DNA of 64,000 nucleotides from Hamadaea sp013361475. Lineage in GTDB: Bacteria; Actinomycetota; Actinomycetes; Mycobacteriales; Micromonosporaceae. The stretch lies in NCBI RefSeq assembly GCF_040654195.1, contig NZ_JBFAHM010000002.1, positions 434,001 through 498,000 of the forward strand, in the 5' to 3' direction. Positions 8,393 through 15,973 of this stretch are shown here, one piece after another (the first letter of the stretch is position 1; every line of letters begins with the position of its first letter). Both the position numbers and the translations under genes were made by a program. The notes beneath the pieces are model-generated. The model made no database searches and was not told the origin of the DNA. It saw only the letters and a program-made list of their open reading frames with translations.

Positions 8393-8419
8393 GACGTGCC
8401 CCGAGGGGCTCAGGTAACC
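8393..8419 (-). promoter_or_regulatory. Candidate ECF41 promoter for the sigma gene itself
   Basis: On the minus strand GGTTACC (8419-8413), a 16-base spacer and CGTC (8396-8393). It mirrors the plus-strand site, with the two -10 elements only 9 bases apart, so polymerase could not occupy both at once. Positive autoregulation is inferred. Confidence 0.65.
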
Positions 8420-8436
8420 GATGAGGAGCAGGTTCG

Positions 8437-8886
8437 ATGGAAGCACGGCTGAAGAGCGCGGCGAATCCGGATGTGATGACTGCCATCCAGCACCTGTACA
8501 AGGCGATTCACGCGGGCGGCGTCGATCCGCGCGTCCTGGAGCTGGTGCATCTGCGGGCCAGTCAGATCAACGGGTGCAGCCCGTGCGTGTACGCGGCGGT
8601 CGCGACGGCGAAGAAGAACGGGGAGACCGACGAGCGGCTGCACAACGTGGTCACGTGGCGGGAGACGCCGTTCTTCACCGACCAGGAGCGGGCGGCGCTG
8701 GCGTTGACCGAGGCCGCCACCCGGATTCAGGACGGCGCCGCGGGCGTGACCGACGAGATCTGGGCGGACGCCGCCGCCCATTTCGAGGACAGGCAGCTGT
8801 CGGCGATCATCATGAACATCGCGCTGACCAACTTCTTCAACCGGATCAACCGAACGATCCGGGAGCAGGCCGGCAAGACCTGGTGA
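8437..8886 (+). CDS. Carboxymuconolactone decarboxylase family (AhpD-like) protein
   Basis: 149 residues, all helical. The CxxC motif of the AhpD fold is present (NGCSPCVYAA, about residues 47-56) with a following histidine in HNVV, and a TDQERAALALTEA segment typical of the family. Members are peroxidase-linked or act on unstable lactones and quinones. The gene is divergent from the ECF41 sigma factor and is very probably its regulon member. Shine-Dalgarno GAGGAG lies 8 bases before the ATG. A strong hairpin follows the stop. Confidence 0.93.
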   Translation: MEARLKSAANPDVMTAIQHLYKAIHAGGVDPRVLELVHLRASQINGCSPCVYAAVATAKKNGETDERLHNVVTWRETPFFTDQERAALALTEAATRIQDGAAGVTDEIWADAAAHFEDRQLSAIIMNIALTNFFNRINRTIREQAGKTW

Positions 8887-8895
8887 ACGCGTCTT

Positions 8896-8924
8896 CGGGC
8901 AGGTCACGAATCGTGATCTGCCCG
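8896..8924. terminator. Hairpin terminator between convergent genes
   Basis: CGGGCAGGTCACGA pairs with TCGTGATCTGCCCG with one G-T pair, giving a stem of about 13 pairs. It sits 10 bases after the CMD stop and 9 bases before the stop of the opposite gene, so it can serve both. No U-tract, as usual in high-GC actinobacteria. Confidence 0.7.
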
Positions 8925-8932
8925 CACCGGAG

Positions 8933-9217
8933 TCAGCGGGCGGGCACGGCCGGTGGCGTACGCCGGCCGAACATGCGGTCGGCCAGCCAGACGAACAGGA
9001 TGGCCAGGGCGATCTGGATGAAGTGCCGGATCCAGTCGATGCCCTTGGTGTCGCCTACCCCGAGCCAGTCGGCGATCAGGCCGCCCAGCGTCGCCGCGAT
9101 GATACCGACGATCACTGTGACGAGCATGGATATATGCTGCTTGCCGGGCAGCAGCAGGCGGGCGAGGATGCCCACGATGGCGCCGCCGATGATCCCCCAC
9201 AGAATCGTGCCTAGCAT
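8933..9217 (-). CDS. GlsB/YeaQ/YmgE family stress-response membrane protein
   Basis: 94 residues with three hydrophobic segments and the family pattern WGIIGGAIVGILARLLLPGK, then VTVIVGIIAATLGG. Normal length for the transglycosylase-associated (YeaQ) family, small inner-membrane proteins linked to stress; their biochemical role is not settled. Convergent with the CMD gene. Confidence 0.92.
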   Translation of the reverse strand: MLGTILWGIIGGAIVGILARLLLPGKQHISMLVTVIVGIIAATLGGLIADWLGVGDTKGIDWIRHFIQIALAILFVWLADRMFGRRTPPAVPAR

Positions 9218-9235
9218 GCATCCGACGCTAGATCA

Positions 9236-10042
9236 TCAGGCTGGCGGCCGAGACGGTTTCGGCGGAAAGATCGCGGTCAGCAGCCGGGCGCGCGGCGTAT
9301 GCCGCCAGGGCCGATCGCTGGGCGCGGCGGCCAGGAAGCGGCGGCCCGCCTCCGCCAGCACAGCCTCCCCACTGGACAACGCTACCGCCCGTAACGGCCC
9401 ACTATCGACCATAGCCGCCCAAACCGTGGCAGCGTCGGGGTGCTCCATCACGTAGGAGACTTCCCGGTCGGCCGTCACCACCGCGCCCGCCGCCGTGATC
9501 GCTTCGGCCAGCCGATCCTCCTCGTCGCCGAGGGGAGCAGGGCGATCCAAGGCACGCCGGCTGAGCGCGAACGGGCCCTCCTCCTCCACGATCTCCGGCC
9601 AGAACACCACCGACAGCCGGCCGCCGGGACGGAGCAGGCCGGCCCAGGACGCCAGCGTCGCCGCCGGATCAGGCAGTTGCTGCAGCCCGAAGACCGACAG
9701 CACGGCCGCACAGCGTCCGGTCCACTCCGGCCCGACCGCGCAGGCGTCGCCGACGATCGCCTGAGCCTGAGGCCACGAGGCGGCACGACCGGCCGCGAGG
9801 GTCACCATGCCGGGTGACAGGTCGACGCCCACGATGGCGCGACCCGGGTAGGCCGCCCCGAGCAACGGCAGCTCGGGGAAGGTTCCGCAACACGGGACGA
9901 GGATCGGGCCGTCCGGAAGATCCCCACCCAGAGCGTTCACCGCCAGCTCGACCCAAGGCGCGAACCGGGGCACGAAGTACTCCTCGTAGCCGCGGGCCGC
10001 GTCGGTCCACGCCTGGGCCAGCTGGGCCGCTCGGTCCTCCAC
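9236..10042 (-). CDS. Class I SAM-dependent methyltransferase
   Basis: 268 residues. A Rossmann methyltransferase core lies at about residues 45-155: ILVPCCGTFPELPLLG takes the place of motif I, VGVDLSPGMV holds the acidic residue, and VLSVFGLQQLPDP with LLRPGGRLSVVFWP forms motifs III-IV. The GTG start has a strong GAGGAGG Shine-Dalgarno. It begins 11 bases after the response-regulator stop, so it is likely the third gene of the histidine kinase operon. Substrate unknown. Confidence 0.88.
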   Translation of the reverse strand: MEDRAAQLAQAWTDAARGYEEYFVPRFAPWVELAVNALGGDLPDGPILVPCCGTFPELPLLGAAYPGRAIVGVDLSPGMVTLAAGRAASWPQAQAIVGDACAVGPEWTGRCAAVLSVFGLQQLPDPAATLASWAGLLRPGGRLSVVFWPEIVEEEGPFALSRRALDRPAPLGDEEDRLAEAITAAGAVVTADREVSYVMEHPDAATVWAAMVDSGPLRAVALSSGEAVLAEAGRRFLAAAPSDRPWRHTPRARLLTAIFPPKPSRPPA

Positions 10043-10053
10043 GACGTTCCTCC

Positions 10054-10698
10054 TCAGATCAGTCCGGCGTCATGAGCGAGCAACGCGATCTGCGTACGGT
10101 TGGTCAGATCCAGTTTGGTCAGGATGTGCGACACGTGCGCCTTCACCGTCGTCAGACTCATCAGCAGATCCTCGGCGATCTCGGCGTTCGAGCGCCCCTG
10201 CGCGACGGCGACGACGACGTCCCGCTCGCGGGGTGTGAGGGCGCTCAGCGCCGTCCGGGCGCGTTCCCCGCTCGCCGCTCCGCTCGTCACCTGGTCGACC
10301 AGCCGGCGCGTCACGCTCGGCGAGAGGATCGGCTCCCCCGCCGCGACGCTTCGTACGGCGGCTGCGATGCGCTCCGGCGGGGTGTCCTTGAGCAGGAAGC
10401 CGCTCGCGCCCGCGCGCAGCGCCCGCACGATGTGGTCGTCGGAGTCGAACGTGGTCAGCATGATGATCTCCGGCGGCCGGGCCCGCCGCCGAATCCGCTC
10501 GGTCGCCGCGATGCCGCTCACCCCCGGCATGCGGATGTCCATCAGCACCACGTCCGGGCCGTGCCGCTCGACCGCCAGCAGCGCCTGCGCGCCGTCGGCG
10601 GCCTCACCGACGACCGCGATCCCGTCCGCCCCGTCGAGCATCATCGTCAGCGCGCCGCGAACCAACGGATCGTCGTCGACGATCACCACTCGGATCAT
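10054..10698 (-). CDS. Response regulator, NarL/LuxR family
   Basis: 214 residues. The receiver domain has the acidic pair DDD near residue 8, phospho-acceptor Asp in VVLMDIRMPG (about residue 53), TTF and KDTPPE. A LuxR-type HTH closes the protein (LTPRERDVVVAVAQGRSNAEIAEDL and VKAHVSHILTKL). The ATG overlaps the kinase stop as ATGA, so the pair is translated together. A direct repeat at 11841-11871 upstream of the operon could be its site. Confidence 0.95.
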   Translation of the reverse strand: MIRVVIVDDDPLVRGALTMMLDGADGIAVVGEAADGAQALLAVERHGPDVVLMDIRMPGVSGIAATERIRRRARPPEIIMLTTFDSDDHIVRALRAGASGFLLKDTPPERIAAAVRSVAAGEPILSPSVTRRLVDQVTSGAASGERARTALSALTPRERDVVVAVAQGRSNAEIAEDLLMSLTTVKAHVSHILTKLDLTNRTQIALLAHDAGLI

Positions 10699-11801
10699 GA
10701 GGGCCACGGTAGTCGCACGGTCAGCCGGAATTCGCCGTCGGCGTCGATCTCGTGCTCCAGCTCGCCGCCGACGAGGGAAACCCGCTCGGCCAGGCCCGCG
10801 AGCCCGGTTCCGGCGCCCGGTCCCGGCTCACCCGGGACCGTCTGATTGCGTACCACGATGGTCGCCGGGTGGGACGCGAGCCGGAGCCTCACCGCCTGCC
10901 CGGGGGCGTGCTTGCGCGCGTTCGTCAGTCCTTCCTGGACCACGCGATACGCACACCGCCCGAGCGCCGGTGGGAGGTCGGCCAGGTCGGGCCCGTCGTC
11001 CAGGTCGACGCGCTGGCCGGCCGCCCGCGCCTCGGCGAGCAGGCCGGGCAGGTCGGCGAGGGTCTGCCCGGCGGGCGCGTCCGGATCGCCGTCGTCGTCC
11101 GAGCGCATGAGGGTGATGACCTCGCGCAGGTCTTCGAGGGCTTGGTGGGCGCCCGCCCGGATGACCCGGGCGGCCTCGGTCAGCCGCTCGGGCGGCGCGT
11201 CCGGGCGGTACTCCACCGCGCCCGCGTAAGTGGCCAGCAGCGACAGGCGGTGAGCGAGGACGTCGTGCATCTCGCGAGCGATGCGGTTGCGTTCGGCCCG
11301 GCGCGCTTCGAGGATGCGGCGTTCCTGTTCCTCCTCGGCCCGCTGAGCCCGGTCCCTTAACTCCTTGAGCAGGTTGGCGCGAGCCTGCGCCCAGGTTCCC
11401 CAGCCGAGCAGGGCCGCGTACGCCGCCGCCATCAGCAGCAGCCACCAGCGGTAGGACACCCCCGCCGGAGTACGCCAGATCCCCTGCACGGCCTGCGCGA
11501 GGACGCCGAGCACGGTGACGACGAGCGCCTCGCGGAACGGGCGTCGCCGGGCAGTGTGGAACGCGGCGAAGCTGGCGACCGGCGTCGCGACCGGCGAGAC
11601 CGCGGCGAGTATCGCGGCGACCACGCCACCGGCGAACGGCTGTCGGTAAACCCACGCCGTGACCCCGAGGGACATGAGCGCGACGATCGTGTCGAGCGGG
11701 AAGCTGTCGGGGTCGGATTGGCGCGCACCATAGAGGGCGTACGCGATCAGGCCGCCGATCACCACGAGGGTGATCGTCAGGCCGGCTTTTCGGGCGTTCA
11801 C
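10695..11801 (-). CDS. Sensor histidine kinase (HisKA_3 type)
   Basis: 368 residues. The first about 150 residues hold several hydrophobic segments with little external loop, so it probably senses the membrane. A coiled linker follows (RDRAQRAEEEQERRILEARR), then the H-box REMHDVLAHRLSLL, then an HATPase_c domain (VQEGLTNARKHAPG as N-box, GTGLAGLAERV as G-box). It pairs with the overlapping response regulator. GTG start with no clear Shine-Dalgarno. Confidence 0.94.
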   Translation of the reverse strand: MNARKAGLTITLVVIGGLIAYALYGARQSDPDSFPLDTIVALMSLGVTAWVYRQPFAGGVVAAILAAVSPVATPVASFAAFHTARRRPFREALVVTVLGVLAQAVQGIWRTPAGVSYRWWLLLMAAAYAALLGWGTWAQARANLLKELRDRAQRAEEEQERRILEARRAERNRIAREMHDVLAHRLSLLATYAGAVEYRPDAPPERLTEAARVIRAGAHQALEDLREVITLMRSDDDGDPDAPAGQTLADLPGLLAEARAAGQRVDLDDGPDLADLPPALGRCAYRVVQEGLTNARKHAPGQAVRLRLASHPATIVVRNQTVPGEPGPGAGTGLAGLAERVSLVGGELEHEIDADGEFRLTVRLPWPS

Positions 11802-11840
11802 GCAGGCAGGCTAACCAGGGACGCAGCCGGCCGACCACCT

Positions 11841-11871
11841 ACTAAAGAAGTAGGCGCGCGACTAAAGCAGT
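11841..11871. promoter_or_regulatory. Direct repeat with 20-base period upstream of the two-component operon
   Basis: ACTAAAGAAGT (11841-11851) and ACTAAAGCAGT (11861-11871) lie on one helical face, 40 bases before the kinase start. Such spaced direct repeats are common targets of NarL-type regulators. Regulator assignment is an inference. Confidence 0.4.
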
Positions 11872-11929
11872 GGATCGGGCGGCCCGCGGACCGATGACCC
11901 GTCGGCGGTGCTCGGGCCAAGCTGCCGCC

Positions 11930-12310
11930 ATGACGAAATCAGTACGCCGCCTCACCATCACCGCCGCCGCTGTCGCCGTCGCCGGAGCCGGGTACGCCCT
12001 GCTGTCCGGACCGGCCGGAATCCACCTCGCCGCTCGAACCGGCACTTCGACGCAGGAGGTGACGCTCGCCTGGGCGTTGGGCGCGGCCGCTGTCACCGCT
12101 CTCGCCGGCTGGGGGCTTCTCGCGCTGCTGGAACGCCTGACTGCCAAGGCTTTGACGATCTGGACGGTCATCGCCGCCGGATTCCTTGCGCTGTCGGTCC
12201 TGCTCGGGCCGACCGCGGGGGTGTCCGGTTCGGCGAAGCTCGGCCTGGCCGCGCTGCACCTCGCGGTCGGCGCTGTGGTGATCCCGGGCCTGCGGTGGAG
12301 CGCCCGATGA
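11930..12310 (+). CDS. DUF6069-like small membrane protein
   Basis: 126 residues, four predicted membrane segments: TITAAAVAVAGAGYALL, then a LAWALGAAAVTALAGWGLLALLERL segment, a third, and ALHLAVGAVVIPGL at the end. The pattern GWGLLALLER and the final ALHLAVGAVVIPGL match DUF6069 proteins of actinobacteria, whose function is unknown. Divergent from the histidine kinase. The stop overlaps the next start (ATGA). An 18-base tandem duplication covers this junction. Confidence 0.8.
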   Translation: MTKSVRRLTITAAAVAVAGAGYALLSGPAGIHLAARTGTSTQEVTLAWALGAAAVTALAGWGLLALLERLTAKALTIWTVIAAGFLALSVLLGPTAGVSGSAKLGLAALHLAVGAVVIPGLRWSAR

Positions 12311-12330
12311 ACGTGGAGCGCCCGATGAAC
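12295..12330 (+). repeat. 18-bp tandem duplication across a stop/start junction
   Basis: GTGGAGCGCCCGATGAAC occurs twice, back to back (12295-12312 and 12313-12330). The first copy holds the stop of the upstream gene and an ATGA start; the second supplies another in-frame ATG at 12325. It looks like a recent slippage event that lengthens the next protein by six residues. Confidence 0.9.
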
Positions 12331-12777
12331 CAGGTACGCAAGAGCCACGGGGTGTATCACTTCGGCGCGGCGACGCTGCGTACGGGAGTGGGGTGGCGGC
12401 GGGCCGTCATCCGGCTCGGTGAGCGCGAATGGACAGTCCATCCCACCGACCGCTATCGGATCGGCGTGGCGGCGCAGGCGGGCAGCGGCCCGGCCGTGCG
12501 GCTGCATCCGCAGAAGTCGCACGTGCCCGGTCCCGGCGGCCCGGTCCGGTGGCAGATCGGCCGCCGGGGCGCCCGCTTGGAGCGCGACGGCCGGAGCATC
12601 GCCCTGCGGCTGCCGGCGTTCTCCCGGGGCGAGGCCGAGGTCGAGGTCACCGGTGACTGGCCGGACCTCGAACTGGTGGTGCTCACCGCCGTGTTCGCCG
12701 TGATGACCCGGCGTCGCCGCCGCACCATCATGATCATCACGATCACCGGAGCGATCGGTCACGGCCCGGTCTTCTGA
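12307..12777 (+). CDS. Hypothetical protein, tubby-like beta-rich fold possible
   Basis: Up to 156 residues from ATG 12307, or 150 from ATG 12325 created by the tandem duplication. The sequence is beta-rich with many arginines and paired strands (AVIRLGEREWTVHP, VRWQIGRRGARLERDG) and a final hydrophobic stretch (LELVVLTAVFAVM then RRRRR and IMIITITG). I do not recognise it with certainty; a scramblase/tubby-like fold is only a guess. It is coupled to the DUF6069-like gene. Confidence 0.7.
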   Translation: MNVERPMNQVRKSHGVYHFGAATLRTGVGWRRAVIRLGEREWTVHPTDRYRIGVAAQAGSGPAVRLHPQKSHVPGPGGPVRWQIGRRGARLERDGRSIALRLPAFSRGEAEVEVTGDWPDLELVVLTAVFAVMTRRRRRTIMIITITGAIGHGPVF

Positions 12778-12851
12778 CCATCCGGTCCGAGCTGCCCGGG
12801 ACGCTACAGCCGGCTGCGCCCGGGGCAAGGCGTCAGGTCGTTCGGACGAAT

Positions 12852-12921
12852 CCTCCACCGAATCGTGTACCACGCCGATCACCGGGTACTTGGCGCGCCG
12901 GGTGGCACGATTCGGTGGAGG
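12852..12921 (+). promoter_or_regulatory. Long inverted repeat sequestering the kinase Shine-Dalgarno
   Basis: CCTCCACCGAATCGTG (12852-12867) and CACGATTCGGTGGAGG (12906-12921) pair perfectly over 16 bases with a 38-base loop. The right arm holds the GGTGGAGGAG ribosome-binding sequence of the kinase gene at 12928. It could be an RNA switch that hides the site, a DNA operator, or both. Confidence 0.6.
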
Positions 12922-12927
12922 AGCGCG

Positions 12928-14460
12928 ATGTCCGGCGTACCAGAGGAGATCTTCGAGGCGGGCGATCTGCTGGAGGACCGCTACCGGCTGATCGAGCCGA
13001 TCGCGTCCGGCGGCATGGCGACCGTCTGGCGGGCGCGCGACGAGCGGCTGGGCCGGGTCGTGGCGGTGAAGGCCCTCGACCGCAAGCTGCTCAGCGACCC
13101 GGTGTCGCGGGCGCGGCTGGGCGCGGAGGCCCGGGTGCTGGCGCGGCTGTCCCATCCCGCCATCGCGGTGATCCACGACTACGGCGTGGCCGCGTCGACC
13201 CGGACCGGTCAGGCCGTGCCGTTCCTCGTGATGGAGGTCGTCGACGGCGTGCCGCTGGCCGACCTCCTCGCCGGGCGGTCGCTGCCCTGGCCGTCGGCGG
13301 TGACGGTGGCCGCGCAGATGGCCGAGGCGCTCGCGGCCGCCCATTCCCGCGGTGTGGTGCATCGCGATGTCAGCCCGCGCAACGTGCTGCTGACGTCCGG
13401 CGGCGTCAAGGTGATCGACTTCGGCATCAGCGCCTTCCAGGACGAACCGGACGGGCAGCCGGGCGCGGAGGTCGTCGGTACCCCCGCCTACACCGCCCCG
13501 GAGCGGCTCGACGGCGCACCCGTGCACCCCTCGGCCGACGTGTACGCCGTCGGCATCATGCTCCATCTGATGCTCGCCGGGCGGCTGCCGTGGCAGCCCT
13601 CGTCGCTGCTGGATCTGCTGTCGGCGCACCGGAGCCGGGCGCCCGAGCCGTTGCCCGACATCGACGGGCTGCCGGAATCGGTGGCTGACGTGTGCCGGGC
13701 GTGCCTCGCGAAAGACCCCGCCGACCGTCCGGCCGCTGCCGACCTGGCGCGCGTCTTGAGCGACGCGGCGCCGCCGGACGGACTCGCCCTCCTGGACACT
13801 CATCCGGTCGGCGAGCCGGCCGAGACCGTCACCCGAGTGCTGGCGTGGCCGACGCTGGTGCGGACCCGATCGGCGCGGCGTCCCGGGCGGACGGTCGTTG
13901 GATCAGTCGCCGCCGTCGCGGTGGCCGCGCTCGTCTGGTTCGCCGCCGCCCGGCTGCCCGCGACCGGCCCACAGGCCGCCGGAGGTCCGGAGTGGACGGC
14001 ACCGCCCGAGATCCCGGCCTGCCAGGTCACCTACCGGGTGCTCGACGACACCGGCGACCGCTTCACCGCCGCGGTCGCCGTGACCAACACGGGGGCCCAG
14101 CCGGTACGCGACTGGCGGCTGAGCTTCCAGCTACCTGGGCGGCAGCAGGTGGACGAGGCGCTCGCCCAGTGGTGGGAGCAGGACGGCACGACGGTCAGTT
14201 CACGCGTTCAGACGCAGGCATTGGCGGCCGGAGCGACCGCGAAGCTGTCCGTGACCGGTCGCTACACCGGCGGCAACCAGCTGCCGATCGCGTTCACACT
14301 GCAGGACGCGTCCGCCGAGGCGAACTGTGTACCCACCGTGCTCGGAGTCGTGGCACCGTCGCCGACCGTGACGACGCCGGCGCAGACCCAGCTGGTGCAG
14401 CCGCCGTCGAAGGTGACCAACGGCAAGGGCAAAGGCAAGGGCGGGAAGGGCAAGGACTGA
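12928..14460 (+). CDS. Receptor Ser/Thr protein kinase with CBM2-like extracellular domain
   Basis: 510 residues. The kinase domain occupies residues 20-280: glycine loop ASGGMATVW, VAVK with Lys48, HRD at 145-147, Asn152, DFG at 164-166, and TPAYTAPE. The lysine usually two after HRD is Ser149. One membrane helix lies at about 321-342. Outside, residues 365-467 match a carbohydrate-binding CBM2 domain (CQVTYRV, VTNTGAQPVRDWRLSFQLPG, Cys365 and Cys467 as likely disulfide). A Lys/Gly-rich tail ends it. It may sense a polysaccharide or wall glycan. Start at 12928 has GGAGGAG. Confidence 0.93.
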   Translation: MSGVPEEIFEAGDLLEDRYRLIEPIASGGMATVWRARDERLGRVVAVKALDRKLLSDPVSRARLGAEARVLARLSHPAIAVIHDYGVAASTRTGQAVPFLVMEVVDGVPLADLLAGRSLPWPSAVTVAAQMAEALAAAHSRGVVHRDVSPRNVLLTSGGVKVIDFGISAFQDEPDGQPGAEVVGTPAYTAPERLDGAPVHPSADVYAVGIMLHLMLAGRLPWQPSSLLDLLSAHRSRAPEPLPDIDGLPESVADVCRACLAKDPADRPAAADLARVLSDAAPPDGLALLDTHPVGEPAETVTRVLAWPTLVRTRSARRPGRTVVGSVAAVAVAALVWFAAARLPATGPQAAGGPEWTAPPEIPACQVTYRVLDDTGDRFTAAVAVTNTGAQPVRDWRLSFQLPGRQQVDEALAQWWEQDGTTVSSRVQTQALAAGATAKLSVTGRYTGGNQLPIAFTLQDASAEANCVPTVLGVVAPSPTVTTPAQTQLVQPPSKVTNGKGKGKGGKGKD

Positions 14461-14464
14461 GGGT

Positions 14465-15004
14465 TCAGGCTCGGGCGCGCGAGTCCAGCATCGCCGTACG
14501 CATCCCGCCGCGCCCGTGATTGCGATCGCCGGGCCCCCGCAGGCGTACGCGGGTGGTGACCGTGGTGCCCGCCGAGCCGGTCTCGATGTCGAGGTCGTCG
14601 GCGACCATGCGGACGATCCACAGTCCGCGACGGCCGGGCCGGTCCACCGCACCGTCGTCGGCGGCGGACGGATCGGCTCCGGCCGTCTCCGGCTCGGCGA
14701 TGCCGGGGCCGTAATCCTGGACTTGGCAGTAGACCGCGTCACCGGTACGCCATAGCCGTAGCCGCCCGCGTCCGCCACCGTGCCGGATCACGTTGACCGC
14801 CAGTTCGCTCGCGATCAGCAGAATCGCCTCGACCGTCGTCGGCCCGGCCCCGCCCGACTGGGCGTGCGCGACGACGGTCTGCCGTACCTGGTACAGCTGG
14901 CCCGCCGAGAATCCAGTGTCGAGGAGGCTTTCGGCCTGCTCGGGCACCAGACGCGCTCCTGCTTCGCGGTCGGCTGTGGAGCCACCGTCCGCTCGGTCAG
15001 ACAT
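14465..15004 (-). CDS. RsbW-like ATP-binding protein (HATPase_c)
   Basis: 179 residues. The central domain is an anti-sigma-factor type ATPase: N-box ASELAVNVIRHGGG (about residues 69-82), G1-like VQDYGPGIAEP, and RRGLWIVRMVADDLDIE. The first 40 residues are polar and likely disordered. Such proteins bind sigma factors or phosphorylate STAS proteins. The gene converges on the kinase gene with 4 bases between them, but no STAS gene is next to it. GGAGGAG precedes the ATG. Confidence 0.88.
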   Translation of the reverse strand: MSDRADGGSTADREAGARLVPEQAESLLDTGFSAGQLYQVRQTVVAHAQSGGAGPTTVEAILLIASELAVNVIRHGGGRGRLRLWRTGDAVYCQVQDYGPGIAEPETAGADPSAADDGAVDRPGRRGLWIVRMVADDLDIETGSAGTTVTTRVRLRGPGDRNHGRGGMRTAMLDSRARA

Positions 15005-15188
15005 GGTCGCCCGCTCCTCCCGTTCACCCCCGATGAACGCGCCACCGCCATGACGCGTAGGCCGCCGCATGCCGACAATAGCGGCGATCTACGGCTTTCT
15101 CATATGCCGGTCGAGGTACTACTTTCCATGACAATCGGGTCACGATCCGTGCGGAACCGTGAGCCCGAACGCGAGCGCGGGTACCCCA

Positions 15189-15210
15189 TGCGGTTTCGCG
15201 GCAAACCGCA
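15189..15210 (-). terminator. Hairpin downstream of the YbjQ-like gene
   Basis: TGCGGTTT and AAACCGCA pair perfectly with a 6-base loop, 23 bases after the stop of the minus-strand gene at 15233. The rest of the 228-base gap has no other clear element. Confidence 0.45.
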
Positions 15211-15232
15211 CTTGGCGAAAAGGCGGAACGAA

Positions 15233-15652
15233 TCACGCCGGACGGGTGGCGTCGGCGTACGCGGGCGCCCGGCGAGCAGCCGGAATCTCCGACGACGCCG
15301 GGGCGAGCACGACGGCGGTCCCGTACGCGCACACCTCGAACCAGCTCTCGGTGACTTGCCGATGGTCGAAGCGCATGGCGACGACCGCGTCCGCCCCGAA
15401 CTGCGCGGCGGCGGCCGTCATGTCGTCGACGGCCTCCCACCGGCAGGCGACGAGCAGATCCCGGCGCACGTCCGCCCCGTTGCTGCCGCCCGTGCGCAGG
15501 GAGACGAAACCTTCGCCGTAAGGGTTCTTCGACCGTGCCGCGATGCCGAGAACCTGGCCCAGGACTTGGTGGATGGCGCGGCCGTAGACCGCGTCGGTGG
15601 TCACCACGAGAATGCCGTGGCGCGTGGACAGCCGGTGGTTGGGGGCGGTCAT
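15233..15652 (-). CDS. YbjQ/UPF0145 family heavy-metal-binding-domain protein
   Basis: 139 residues. The fold is recognised from STRHGILVVTTD at the start, a long helix region, ACRWEAVDDMTAAAAQFGADAVVAMRFD, then WFEVCAYGTAVVL. Family members form pentameric rings of unknown role; the heavy-metal label is historical. The start at ATG 15652 has AAGGCGGG upstream. It stands alone on the minus strand. Confidence 0.88.
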   Translation of the reverse strand: MTAPNHRLSTRHGILVVTTDAVYGRAIHQVLGQVLGIAARSKNPYGEGFVSLRTGGSNGADVRRDLLVACRWEAVDDMTAAAAQFGADAVVAMRFDHRQVTESWFEVCAYGTAVVLAPASSEIPAARRAPAYADATRPA

Positions 15653-15973
15653 GTCATACCCGCCTTTCGGGAGAAGTGGACCGACGACCGGAAAGGACCA
15701 GGTGAGGCCGTTGGCCAATTCCCCAGCATGGTCTGACTTATCCGATATATGCCACTCATTACCCCTAAAGAGCGACGACCGGTCCAAGCAGGACAGGTCC
15801 GCCGGCGGCGCGCACTCCCCGCCGTCGGGGATTTCCTCCGCCGGCTCCGCGTTTGCCCAGGTGAACCGAGGGGTACGCGAAAGTCGTGGCCGCCCGGCGT
15901 CGCTGGAGCAAAGGGGGTGCTCGCGAACCGGGCAGCCACAAACGGCAGGCAGCCACAGCCAGGCGGCCGCGGA
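15653..15973. other. 321-base gap without a recognised gene
   Basis: Contains the upstream region of the YbjQ-like gene, with an AT-richer patch around 15735-15775 that probably carries its promoter, and the trailer of the HAAS-domain gene. I see no RNA gene or repeat here. Confidence 0.5.

Noticed and set aside
11842..13803. 650-codon minus-strand frame opposite the kinase and DUF6069-like genes
   Set aside because: No recognisable domain, unnatural composition; opposite strand encodes a complete kinase.
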